Assembly: GCF_031624495.1 (NCBI RefSeq)
Contig: NZ_JAMQOP010000001.1
Span: 1,240,001 to 1,304,000 of the forward strand
Length of the DNA: 64,000 nucleotides
DNA from: Halogeometricum sp. S1BR25-6
GTDB lineage: Archaea > Halobacteriota > Halobacteria > Halobacteriales > Haloferacaceae
Reading direction: 5' to 3'
The position numbers were made by a program, and so were the translations under genes. This document shows positions 50,022-57,224 of the stretch, piece after piece (the stretch's first letter is position 1; the number at the start of each line of letters is the position of its first letter). The notes beneath the pieces were generated by a model that was not told the DNA's origin, searched no databases, and worked only from the letters and a program-made list of their open reading frames with translations.

Positions 50022-50417
50022 CTACACCGCCTCCACCTGCTCGACGAGAATCTCCCGGAGCGCGCTCGCAACCTCTTCGGAGGTGCGCTCGGTGATGCCG
50101 TCCGTCGTGACGAACACCCCGTGCTCGCCGCGGGTGACGACCGTCATGTACCCGTTCTCGAACGCGCGGATGGTGTACTTGTAGTCGCCGAGTTCGGACC
50201 CGCGGTAGGCGCGCGTGGCTCGGAAGTCGTCCGTCTCGTGTTCGACGAACCCCGCCAGGTCGGCGTCCGAATCGAGGTCGGAGCGGAGGTAGACCTGCTG
50301 GAACGCCGAGCGCGTGAAGTAGGTGATGCTCCTGAGGTTGTCTCCCACGGCGGTTCGACACGCTGCGCGAATCGACTCCGTGAGGTCGGACCCGACGAGG
50401 TCAGGGTCGGCTTCCAT
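50022..50417 (-). CDS. Haloarchaeal hypothetical, DUF7522-like
   Basis: 131 residues from the ATG at 50417 (MEADPDLVGSDL), chosen because a TATA-like AATTATGC sits 28-35 bp upstream; an ATG at 50447 overlaps that box. No membrane segment. An alpha-beta sequence with LRSITYFTRSAFQQVYLRSDL, DYKYTIRAFENGYMTVVTRG and GVFVTTDG resembles a haloarchaeal family I recall as DUF7522; it looks like a roadblock- or GAF-like small sensor fold, which is only an impression. Confidence 0.7.
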   Translation of the reverse strand: MEADPDLVGSDLTESIRAACRTAVGDNLRSITYFTRSAFQQVYLRSDLDSDADLAGFVEHETDDFRATRAYRGSELGDYKYTIRAFENGYMTVVTRGEHGVFVTTDGITERTSEEVASALREILVEQVEAV

Positions 50418-50444
50418 GACGCTCGTTACCACACGACCGTCGGG

Positions 50445-50452
50445 CATAATTC
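50445..50452 (-). promoter_or_regulatory. TATA-like box for the gene starting at 50417
   Basis: The minus strand reads AATTATGC. A separate TTTTGCC box at about 50489-50495 serves the divergent DHH gene starting at 50518. Confidence 0.5.
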
Positions 50453-50517
50453 CATCGCCCTCGCACGCCGGGGTCGAGGACGGTAGGGTTTTGCCGGGTG
50501 AGGACGACTCGGGAGAC

Positions 50518-51987
50518 ATGCAACGGCGGTTGGTTCTCGGATGCGGGCCGGTCGCGGAGCGGGCCGTCGAGCGGTTGGCCGAGTGGCCGGGGTCGCTGAC
50601 GGTGCTCTCCCAGCGCAGCGGCGTCGTCGACTCGTTCCGCGAGGAGGGCGTCGCCGCCGAGCGCCGCGCACCGGACGACGAGGAGGCGTACCCCGACGAG
50701 GTGGACGTGGTGTTCGTCGCCGCCGCCGACGCGACGACGAACCTCGAAGCCGCCCGCACCGCCCGCGAGCGGTACCCTCACGCCGCCCTCCTCGCGTACG
50801 TCGGCACGGACGCCGACTCCGGCACCCGCGAGGCGCTGACGGAGTTGACAGACCGCATCGTCGACGCGCGGAGCGCGCTCACCGACCGGCTCACCGAACT
50901 CACGGCGGACGACGCCGCCGAACGCCTCCACCGACTGTACCGCGTCCTCAAGAGCATCGACGGCACCCTGGCCGTCGTCACCCACGACAACCCGGACCCC
51001 GACGCCATCGGCAGCGCCCTCGCCCTGGTTCGCATCGCCGAGAGCGTCGGCCTCGACGCCGAGGCCTGCTACTTCGGCGCCATCTCCCACCAAGAGAACC
51101 GCGCGCTCGTGAACCTCTTGGAGATAGAACTGGTGAACCTCGAACGCGGCGACGACATCTCCGAGTACGGCGGCGTCGCCCTCGTCGACCACTCCCGGCC
51201 GGGCGTGAACGACGGCCTCCCCGAGGAGACGGAGGTGGACGTCGTCGTCGACCACCACCCGCCGCGGGCGCCCGTCGAGGCGCGCTTTCTCGACCTGCGG
51301 CGCGACCTCGGGGCGACGAGCACGCTCGCAACCGACTACCTCCGTCGCCTCGGCATCGAACCGGGGGCGACGGTGGCGACGGCGCTGCTGTTCGGCATCC
51401 GCGTCGACACGCGCGACTTCACGCGCGAGGTGTCGGTGCCGGACTTCGAGGCGGCCGCGTGGCTGGTGCCGCACGCCGACCTCTCCATCCTCCAACGAGT
51501 GGAGTCCCCGAGCATGAGCGCGGAGGTGATGGACACGCTCGCGCGGGCCATCCGCAACCGCGACGTGCGCGGGGAGGCTCTCGCCACCAACGTCGGCGAG
51601 ATACGCGACCGGGACGCCCTCGCGCAGGCCGCCGACCGCCTGCTCGACATGGAACACGTCCGCCTCACCGTCGTCTACGGCTTCAAAGACGGCACCGTCT
51701 ACGTCTCCGGACGCGCGCGCGGAACGGACGTCGACCTCGGCGAGACGCTGCGGGAGGCGCTCGGCCCCATCGGCAGCGCCGGCGGCCACGCCGACATGGC
51801 GGGCGCGCAGATTCCGCTCGGCATCCTCGCCGACGTGGGCGAGGACTCCCGCGAGTCGCTCTCGCGCGTCGTGAACGACGTCATCTCCGGGCGGGTGTTC
51901 GAGACGCTGGAGGACGCCACGCGGACCCTCGGCGTGAGCGAGGACGGCACCGACCTCACCTTCGAGTTCCCGATGGACGAGTGGTGA
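50518..51987 (+). CDS. DHH/DHHA1 phosphoesterase with N-terminal TrkA-like domain
   Basis: 489 residues. The first 105 residues look like a TrkA/RCK-type Rossmann domain (RRLVLGCGPVAERAVERLAEW, DVVFVAAADATTNLEAA) although the glycine motif is imperfect. The DHH domain follows: HDNPDPD at 156-162, D224 in LVDHSRP, DHH at 245-247, and GGHADMAG in the C-terminal DHHA1 part. Such proteins hydrolyse phosphodiesters such as nanoRNA, pAp or cyclic dinucleotides. The RCK-like front could bind a nucleotide ligand. Cytoplasmic. Confidence 0.88.
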   Translation: MQRRLVLGCGPVAERAVERLAEWPGSLTVLSQRSGVVDSFREEGVAAERRAPDDEEAYPDEVDVVFVAAADATTNLEAARTARERYPHAALLAYVGTDADSGTREALTELTDRIVDARSALTDRLTELTADDAAERLHRLYRVLKSIDGTLAVVTHDNPDPDAIGSALALVRIAESVGLDAEACYFGAISHQENRALVNLLEIELVNLERGDDISEYGGVALVDHSRPGVNDGLPEETEVDVVVDHHPPRAPVEARFLDLRRDLGATSTLATDYLRRLGIEPGATVATALLFGIRVDTRDFTREVSVPDFEAAAWLVPHADLSILQRVESPSMSAEVMDTLARAIRNRDVRGEALATNVGEIRDRDALAQAADRLLDMEHVRLTVVYGFKDGTVYVSGRARGTDVDLGETLREALGPIGSAGGHADMAGAQIPLGILADVGEDSRESLSRVVNDVISGRVFETLEDATRTLGVSEDGTDLTFEFPMDEW

Positions 51988-52078
51988 GCGCTCCGACGGC
52001 GGGACCGCCGGCGGGAGCGACGCCGGGTCCGTGCGACTCGGGGGCACGCTTTTGCCCCCGCCACGCCTACCGACGACG

Positions 52079-52867
52079 ATGAGCGGGAAGGCGGCCGTCG
52101 ACGAGTACATGACACGAGAAGTACAGACGGTGTCACCCACCGACTCCGTCGCAGACGTGGCACGACGCATCGCCGAGAGCGACGGACACAACGGGTTTCC
52201 GGTGTGCGAAGGCCGAAAAGTCGAGGGATTCGTCACCGCCAGGGACCTCCTCCTCGCCGACGACGAGGCGCCCATCTTCACCGTGATGTCCGAGGATATC
52301 ATCGTCGCCCACCCCGACATGGACGTCAACGACGCCGCGCGCGTCATCCTCCGCTCGGGCATCCAGAAACTCCCCGTCGTCGACGACGCGGGCAACCTCG
52401 TCGGCATCATCTCGAACACCGACGTCATCCGCTCGCAGATAGAGCGCGCGACGCCCGAGAAGGTCGGAAAGCTGATGCGGACGCTCGAACAGATTCACGG
52501 CATCACCGTCCACGGGGAGCGCCACGCGATCGAACTCGCCGACCTCATCCCCACACAGGGGCGCGTCTACGCCGACGAACTCGACGGCCGGAAGTACGAA
52601 CTCGAACGCGGCCTCGCGGAACCGCTCGTCGTCATCGACAACGACGGCACCCTCCTCCTCGCCGACGGCCACCACCGCGTGATGGCCGCGAGCCGACTCG
52701 ACATCGAGGAGATGGACGCCTACGTCATCGTCGTCGACGACCCCATCGAACTCGGGATGCAACAGACCGCCGAGAAAGAGGGACTCTCCTCCATCGACGA
52801 CATCGACGTGGTCGACTACGGCCGGCATCCGCTGGTCGAGTCGACCCAGCGGCTCCAGCGGGAGTGA
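52079..52867 (+). CDS. CBS-pair protein with ParB/sulfiredoxin-like domain
   Basis: 262 residues. Two CBS domains (about 8-60 and 68-120; YMTREVQTVSPTDSV, VMSEDIIVAHPDMDV) normally bind adenine nucleotides. Residues about 140-230 are a ParB/Srx-like domain: IELADLIPTQ, ELERGLAEPLVVIDNDGTLLLADGHHRVMAASRL, with motif DGHHR at 196-200. This domain occurs in plasmid-partition ParB, sulfiredoxin and the free-serine kinases of archaea (SerK) and staphylococci (SbnI). It is not next to parA, so partition is unlikely; a nucleotide-regulated kinase is a reasonable guess. TATA-like CTTTTGCC precedes the ATG by about 27 bp. Confidence 0.85.
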   Translation: MSGKAAVDEYMTREVQTVSPTDSVADVARRIAESDGHNGFPVCEGRKVEGFVTARDLLLADDEAPIFTVMSEDIIVAHPDMDVNDAARVILRSGIQKLPVVDDAGNLVGIISNTDVIRSQIERATPEKVGKLMRTLEQIHGITVHGERHAIELADLIPTQGRVYADELDGRKYELERGLAEPLVVIDNDGTLLLADGHHRVMAASRLDIEEMDAYVIVVDDPIELGMQQTAEKEGLSSIDDIDVVDYGRHPLVESTQRLQRE

Positions 52868-52918
52868 CGCCGACGCTTCTCTCCGCCGCCGTTCCGTTCT
52901 CCCGGCGGTAGGCGGCGC

Positions 52919-53149
52919 CTACTCCGCCACGTCGTGTTCCTCGCGCCACGCGGCGGCGAGTTCGCGCGCGCCGTCCTCGTCGTCGACTCGCTCCCGGCGG
53001 TAGCCGCGGCCGTCTTCGGCCTGATAGAGGCGGTCCAACCGGACCGCCCACGTGTCGTCGGGGCGCCGCCGGAGTCGGATGGTCGCGTTGCCGTCGCTGC
53101 GCTCCCACTCCGTGATGCGGTCGTCCGCGCGAACTTCCTGCCAACTCAT
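52919..53149 (-). CDS. Small haloarchaeal hypothetical, DUF7543-like
   Basis: 76 residues, highly charged. TWAVRLDRLYQAEDGRGYRRERVDDEDGARELAAAWREEH shows a short beta region followed by a helix. No metal motif. I recall similar haloarchaeal proteins as DUF7543; function unknown. ATG at 53149 gives MSWQEVRADDRI. Confidence 0.7.
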   Translation of the reverse strand: MSWQEVRADDRITEWERSDGNATIRLRRRPDDTWAVRLDRLYQAEDGRGYRRERVDDEDGARELAAAWREEHDVAE

Positions 53150-53233
53150 GTACCTTCCTCGACGGCGGCCGCACCTGTCTCTTGCCCTCCGCGGCGACGG
53201 CGTTCGGACGGACGCGGCGCCGACCGCGCGGAC

Positions 53234-53407
53234 TCAATCGAGCGCTTCGGTGCCCGTCTCCGTCGCGCCGGCGCCGACCAGCGGACCGGTCCGGGCGCCG
53301 CACCCCGGACACTCGGGGTAGCCCAGCGAGTCGTAGCCGACCGCGTCGGCCCGTTCGACGGTACCGCACGCCGCACAGTCGAAGTACGAGATCCACTCGA
53401 ATGCCAT
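53234..53407 (-). CDS. 57-residue zinc-ribbon mini-protein
   Basis: An uninterrupted 58-codon frame from ATG at 53407 to TGA at 53234: it begins MAFEWISYFDCAACGTVERA and has a second pair in PECPGCGART. C11/C14 and C33/C36 would bind one zinc, making a compact ribbon; the last 15 residues are a flexible tail. Small proteins with two CPxCG-like motifs are common in haloarchaea and some are regulators, but this one is not recognised further. Codon third positions are G/C-rich as in real genes here. Confidence 0.7.
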   Translation of the reverse strand: MAFEWISYFDCAACGTVERADAVGYDSLGYPECPGCGARTGPLVGAGATETGTEALD

Positions 53408-53511
53408 ATCCCGTCGTTCGCGGAGGACGTATTCGTTATCGACCGCTTACCCGCCCGAACCACGGGCTTAACGACCCGTTCGACGGGGCGGACCGCGTTC
53501 GCCCCGACGCG

Positions 53512-54579
53512 TCACCGCGCCGGCGGTCCGCCGGTTCCGACCCCGCCGTCTCCCCTGTCGGCGTCGCCGTCCGTCGCCCGCGTCGCGTCCACGAGGTCCA
53601 GCCCCTCGTCGACGCGTCCGAGCAGGAACAGCGAGTAGTACCGGAAGAACGCGACGGCGGGGACGAGGAGGAGCGCCGACGCCGCGGCGACGGCGAGGAG
53701 GTAGCACGCGCCGACGACGGCGAGCAGCGTCCACGCGAGGAGGGAGAGTCCCCCCAACGCGGAGAACGCGACCAGGACGGCGCCGCCGAGCACCGCGAAC
53801 GGGAGCGCCACGAGGACGGCGAGAAAGAGCGTTCCCGCCGCGACCAACGCGCCGACGAGGGCGCTCAGCGTGAGGCGGACGAGGAGGTAGAGCGCGATTT
53901 CCTCCCACTCGGCCCGCACCGTCGAGAGCACCCGGCGCCAGCCGTCGAGGACCCCGCAGTCTTCCGCGAGCATCGCCGGGACGACGAAGTCCGTCGCGAG
54001 GCGGACGAGGAGGGCGACGAGGAACGCGACGGCGACGCCGACGAGAAGTATCGGCAGGAGGGCGAGGAGGAGACCCGGTCCGACGGCGACGCCGCCGAGG
54101 ACGACGAGGGCGGCGGGAACGCCGACGACCAGAAGCGCGAGCAGGCCGACGCACGCCTCGAAGGCCCACAGTCGAAGCCCGTTTCCGAACTGCGCGCGGA
54201 ACGGGGCTCGAATCCGAACCGGGGGGTCGACCAGTCCCGTCACGAGCACGAACTCCATCACCGCGGAGACGACCCAGAACGCGAGGGCGAGCAGTACGGC
54301 GACGGCGGCGGCGACGCCGAACGCGAGGGTCCTGACGTCGGGGAGCGTCTCCGGGGTCGGGAGGGAGAGGTCGCGGAAGGGAAACTCGAACGGCGCACCC
54401 GGCAGTCCCGGTGTCACCGCGCCGCCGGCGTTGACGTTGACCGAGACGCTGCTCGCGCCGGCGCCGACGAAGACGGCGAGGAGGGCGAGGCGGAGCCACG
54501 TTCCGAGGTCGAACGGGAGGAGGAGTCCCGTCGTCGCCGACCGGGCGTCGTCAAGGGCGTCTATCGCGTGCCACGACAT
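53512..54579 (-). CDS. Polytopic membrane protein, DUF7544-like
   Basis: 355 residues with six or more long hydrophobic segments separated by short loops. MSWHAIDALDDARSATTGLLLPFDLGTWLRLALLAVFVG begins with an amphipathic helix; DFVVPAMLAEDCGVLDGWRRV in the middle resembles glycerophosphodiester-phosphodiesterase membrane-domain proteins (YIP1/GDPD-C-like). The haloarchaeal family is one I recall as DUF7544. Function unknown. Confidence 0.72.
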   Translation of the reverse strand: MSWHAIDALDDARSATTGLLLPFDLGTWLRLALLAVFVGAGASSVSVNVNAGGAVTPGLPGAPFEFPFRDLSLPTPETLPDVRTLAFGVAAAVAVLLALAFWVVSAVMEFVLVTGLVDPPVRIRAPFRAQFGNGLRLWAFEACVGLLALLVVGVPAALVVLGGVAVGPGLLLALLPILLVGVAVAFLVALLVRLATDFVVPAMLAEDCGVLDGWRRVLSTVRAEWEEIALYLLVRLTLSALVGALVAAGTLFLAVLVALPFAVLGGAVLVAFSALGGLSLLAWTLLAVVGACYLLAVAAASALLLVPAVAFFRYYSLFLLGRVDEGLDLVDATRATDGDADRGDGGVGTGGPPAR

Positions 54580-54603
54580 ACGCGCCGCTGGGTCGCGCGA
54601 GCG

Positions 54604-54611
54604 GATAAAAC
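54604..54611 (-). promoter_or_regulatory. TATA box for the DUF7544-like gene
   Basis: The minus strand reads GTTTTATC 25-32 bp upstream of the ATG at 54579. The divergent M24 peptidase gene has its own CTTCTTATC at 54669-54677, 23-31 bp before its ATG. Confidence 0.55.
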
Positions 54612-54699
54612 GGCCGGGCGGCGCCGCGGTTCGGGGCGACCGCCCGGTCCCGCGGCCGCTATCCGGAGCTTCTTATCGCGAGGCGCGGAACCGTCGGGT

Positions 54700-55815
54700 A
54701 TGACCACCACGCCGTTCGAGCGTCGCACGCGCGACGCGCAGGCCGCACTCCGGGAGGCGGGCGCGGACGCCCTCGTCTGCTTTCCCAGCTCGAACCTGTT
54801 CTACCTCTCGGGCTTCTCGGAGGACCCCGGCGAGCGCCACCTGTTCTTTCTGGTTCCCGCCGACGGCGACCCGACGTTCCTCATTCCCGACCTCTACGAG
54901 ACGCAGGTGCGCGCGGCGACGTGGACCGACGACGTGCGCACGTGGGCCGACAGCGAGAACCCCGTCGCCGCCACCGAGGCGGCCGTCTCGGCGCTCGGAC
55001 TCCCCGAGGGGCCGCAGGTCCTCGTCGACGACACCATGTGGGCGCGGTTCACGCAGGACCTCCGCGCGGTGCTGCCGGAGGCGACGTTCGGCCTGGCGAG
55101 CGAGGCGCTCGCTCCCCTTCGAGTTCGAAAGGACGAAGCAGAACTTGACGCCCTGCGGCGGGCGGGCGCGGCGGCCGACGCCGCGATGGACCGCGTGCGC
55201 GAACTCGGCTCCGACGCCGTCGGAATGACCGAGGCCGAACTGGCCGCCGACATCGAGACGTACCTCGCCGACGCCGGCGGCGACGGTACCGCGTTCGAGA
55301 CGGTGGTCGGCGCGGGCGACCACGGCGCGATGCCGCACTACCGCCGCGGCGACCGGGAGATTCGAGCGGGCGACCCCGTCGTCCTCGACTTCGGGACGCG
55401 CGTCGACGGCTACCCGAGCGACCAGACGCGCACCGTCGTCTTCGACGGCGACCCCTCGGCGGAGTTCCGCGAGGTCCACGAGGTGGTCCGCGAGGCGCAG
55501 GCGGCCGCCGTCGCCGCCGTCGAACCCGGCATCGCGGCGGAGGCGGTCGACCGCGCGGCGCGCGAGGTCATCGAAGCGGCGGGGTACGGCGAGCGGTTCG
55601 TCCACCGGACGGGGCACGGCGTCGGCCTCGACGTCCACGAGGAACCGTACGTCGTCGCCGGGAACGACCGGGAACTCGAACCGGGGATGGTGTTCAGCGT
55701 CGAACCCGGCGTCTATCTGCCCGACCGATTCGGCGTCCGTATCGAGGACCTGGTCGTCGTCACCGACGAGGGGTGCGAGCGACTGAACGACAGCGACCGC
55801 GGCTGGGAGTGTTGA
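54700..55815 (+). CDS. M24-family Xaa-Pro aminopeptidase
   Basis: 371 residues. An N-terminal creatinase-like domain (1-130) with FPSSNLFYLSGFSEDPGERHLFF is followed by a pita-bread catalytic domain. Metal ligands: Asp in VVLDFGTRVDG, Asp in SDQTRTVVF, His in HRTGHGVGLDVHEEP, Glu in FSVEPGVYLP and Glu in VRIEDLVVVT. It releases residues before or at proline in peptides. No signal peptide. Divergent from the DUF7544-like gene. Confidence 0.93.
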   Translation: MTTTPFERRTRDAQAALREAGADALVCFPSSNLFYLSGFSEDPGERHLFFLVPADGDPTFLIPDLYETQVRAATWTDDVRTWADSENPVAATEAAVSALGLPEGPQVLVDDTMWARFTQDLRAVLPEATFGLASEALAPLRVRKDEAELDALRRAGAAADAAMDRVRELGSDAVGMTEAELAADIETYLADAGGDGTAFETVVGAGDHGAMPHYRRGDREIRAGDPVVLDFGTRVDGYPSDQTRTVVFDGDPSAEFREVHEVVREAQAAAVAAVEPGIAAEAVDRAAREVIEAAGYGERFVHRTGHGVGLDVHEEPYVVAGNDRELEPGMVFSVEPGVYLPDRFGVRIEDLVVVTDEGCERLNDSDRGWEC

Positions 55816-55875
55816 GCGCGACCGGTCGGTGGACGGAGAGAAGAAGGTTTGTCCGCGCGGCGCCGATAGGACTCG

Positions 55876-56073
55876 ATGGTCACGCGCGAACAGCGGGTGG
55901 TGTTGGTCGGCGTCGTCCTCGCGGTGCCCGCGGCGTATCTCGTCTACGCGCTCACCGGGTCGGTGCCGCTGGCGGGGGCGACGCTGCTCGGTCTCGGGTT
56001 CGTCATCCCCTCGGGGATAAACGGCTCTCGGCGCGAGGAGGGCGGCGACGGCGACGCGGACGAAGAGCGATAG
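55876..56073 (+). CDS. Small two-segment membrane protein
   Basis: 65 residues. Two hydrophobic segments (VVLVGVVLAVPAAYLVYALT and VPLAGATLLGLGFVIPSGI) are followed by a charged tail (SRREEGGDGDADEER). Not recognised. It follows the peptidase by 60 bp and has a weak AAGGTTTGT box about 26 bp upstream. Confidence 0.6.
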   Translation: MVTREQRVVLVGVVLAVPAAYLVYALTGSVPLAGATLLGLGFVIPSGINGSRREEGGDGDADEER

Positions 56074-56122
56074 CGACGACCGCGGAGCGGCAACGGCAAC
56101 GAGAGCAAGTGCGAGCGGTTCG

Positions 56123-57220
56123 CTACTCGTCCGCGTCCGCCTCAGCACCGGCGTCGTCGCCCGCCGGACCGACGAGCGAGTCCACGTCGGTGTGCTCGAA
56201 CAGCAGGTCGCGCATCATCGAAACCGTCTCCTCGTCGCGGGTGCGCCCGGAGTGGACGACGTCCTCCGCGCGGTCGACGACCGACAGCGTGTCGCCGGTG
56301 ACGAGCATTACGGGGACGCCCTTCTCCTCGGCCTTGCCGAGGACGGCCGAGGGCGGTCGGTGGCCGCCGGTGAGGATGATGGTCTTCACGCCCGGCGCTT
56401 CGAGGGCGGCCGTGATTATCTCGGAGCGGTCGCCGCCGGTGATGACCGCGGCGTCCTTCGTCCGGCGGAAGTACCGGAGCGCGGAGTCGCCGCCCATCGC
56501 GCCGACGAGGAACCGCTCGACGTACGCCTCCTCGTCGCCGCGCGTCACCACGTCCGCGCCGAGTTCGTCCGCGAGGTCCGCGACGGTGACGCCGGCGAGT
56601 CGCTGCTCGCGCGGGACGACGCCGAGGACGGGCACGCCGCGGCCTTCGAGGAACGGGACGACCTCCTGTTCGAGTTCGTCGAAGACGGCGTCGGTGACGC
56701 CGTTGAACATGACGCCCGCGAGTCGGTCGCCGAACTGCTCGGCGGCGACGAGCAGGTCGTCGAGGTCCGAGGGCTTCCGGTAGTCCGCGACGAGGAGGAC
56801 GCCCGCGTCGAGTCGCTCGGCCACGTCCGCGTCGGTCATGTCGACGATGCCGCCGGTCGACCAGACGCCACCGCCCTCGACGAGCATCAGGTCCGTGCCC
56901 TCGGCGAGTTGTCCGAAGTTCTCCTCGACGATTTCGCCGAGTTCGTCGCCGTCCTCGCGTCCGCGGATGGCGCCGTCGACGAACGTCGGCGAGTAGACGA
57001 TAGGCTCCATCTGGTGCATCTCGGCGTCGAGGCCGAGCACCTCGCGGGCCAGCATCGGGTCCTCGTCGAGCGTCTTCCCGACGTTTGACTGCAGGCGCGT
57101 GCCCTTCGGTTTCATGTACCCGACGGAACTCCCGCGCTCCTGTGCGAGTTTACCGAGCGCGAGGGTGATGGCCGTCTTGCCGGTGCTTTCGTGGGTCGAA
57201 GTGACGAGTAGCGTGTTCAT
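56123..57220 (-). CDS. Phosphotransacetylase-like protein (BioD-like P-loop plus DRTGG domain)
   Basis: 365 residues. The N-terminal 200 residues are a P-loop domain of dethiobiotin-synthetase type (STHESTGKTAIT, with LVEGGGVWSTGGIVDM), followed by a DRTGG-like domain (RTKDAAVITGGDRSEIITAALE, IILTGGHRPP). This is the N-terminal part of long bacterial phosphate acetyltransferases without the catalytic PTA domain; archaeal versions are annotated as phosphotransacetylase family. It begins 4 bp after the acd stop, so it is co-transcribed with the acetyl-CoA synthetase. A sensor or regulator of acetyl-CoA metabolism seems more likely than catalysis. Confidence 0.85.
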   Translation of the reverse strand: MNTLLVTSTHESTGKTAITLALGKLAQERGSSVGYMKPKGTRLQSNVGKTLDEDPMLAREVLGLDAEMHQMEPIVYSPTFVDGAIRGREDGDELGEIVEENFGQLAEGTDLMLVEGGGVWSTGGIVDMTDADVAERLDAGVLLVADYRKPSDLDDLLVAAEQFGDRLAGVMFNGVTDAVFDELEQEVVPFLEGRGVPVLGVVPREQRLAGVTVADLADELGADVVTRGDEEAYVERFLVGAMGGDSALRYFRRTKDAAVITGGDRSEIITAALEAPGVKTIILTGGHRPPSAVLGKAEEKGVPVMLVTGDTLSVVDRAEDVVHSGRTRDEETVSMMRDLLFEHTDVDSLVGPAGDDAGAEADADE

Positions 57221-57224
57221 GGGT

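Noticed and set aside
52079-52867. ParB annotation implying a chromosome-partition locus or origin
   Set aside because: No parA, no parS-like repeat, no orc1/cdc6 gene and no repeat cluster nearby; the DGHHR fold is shared with unrelated enzymes.
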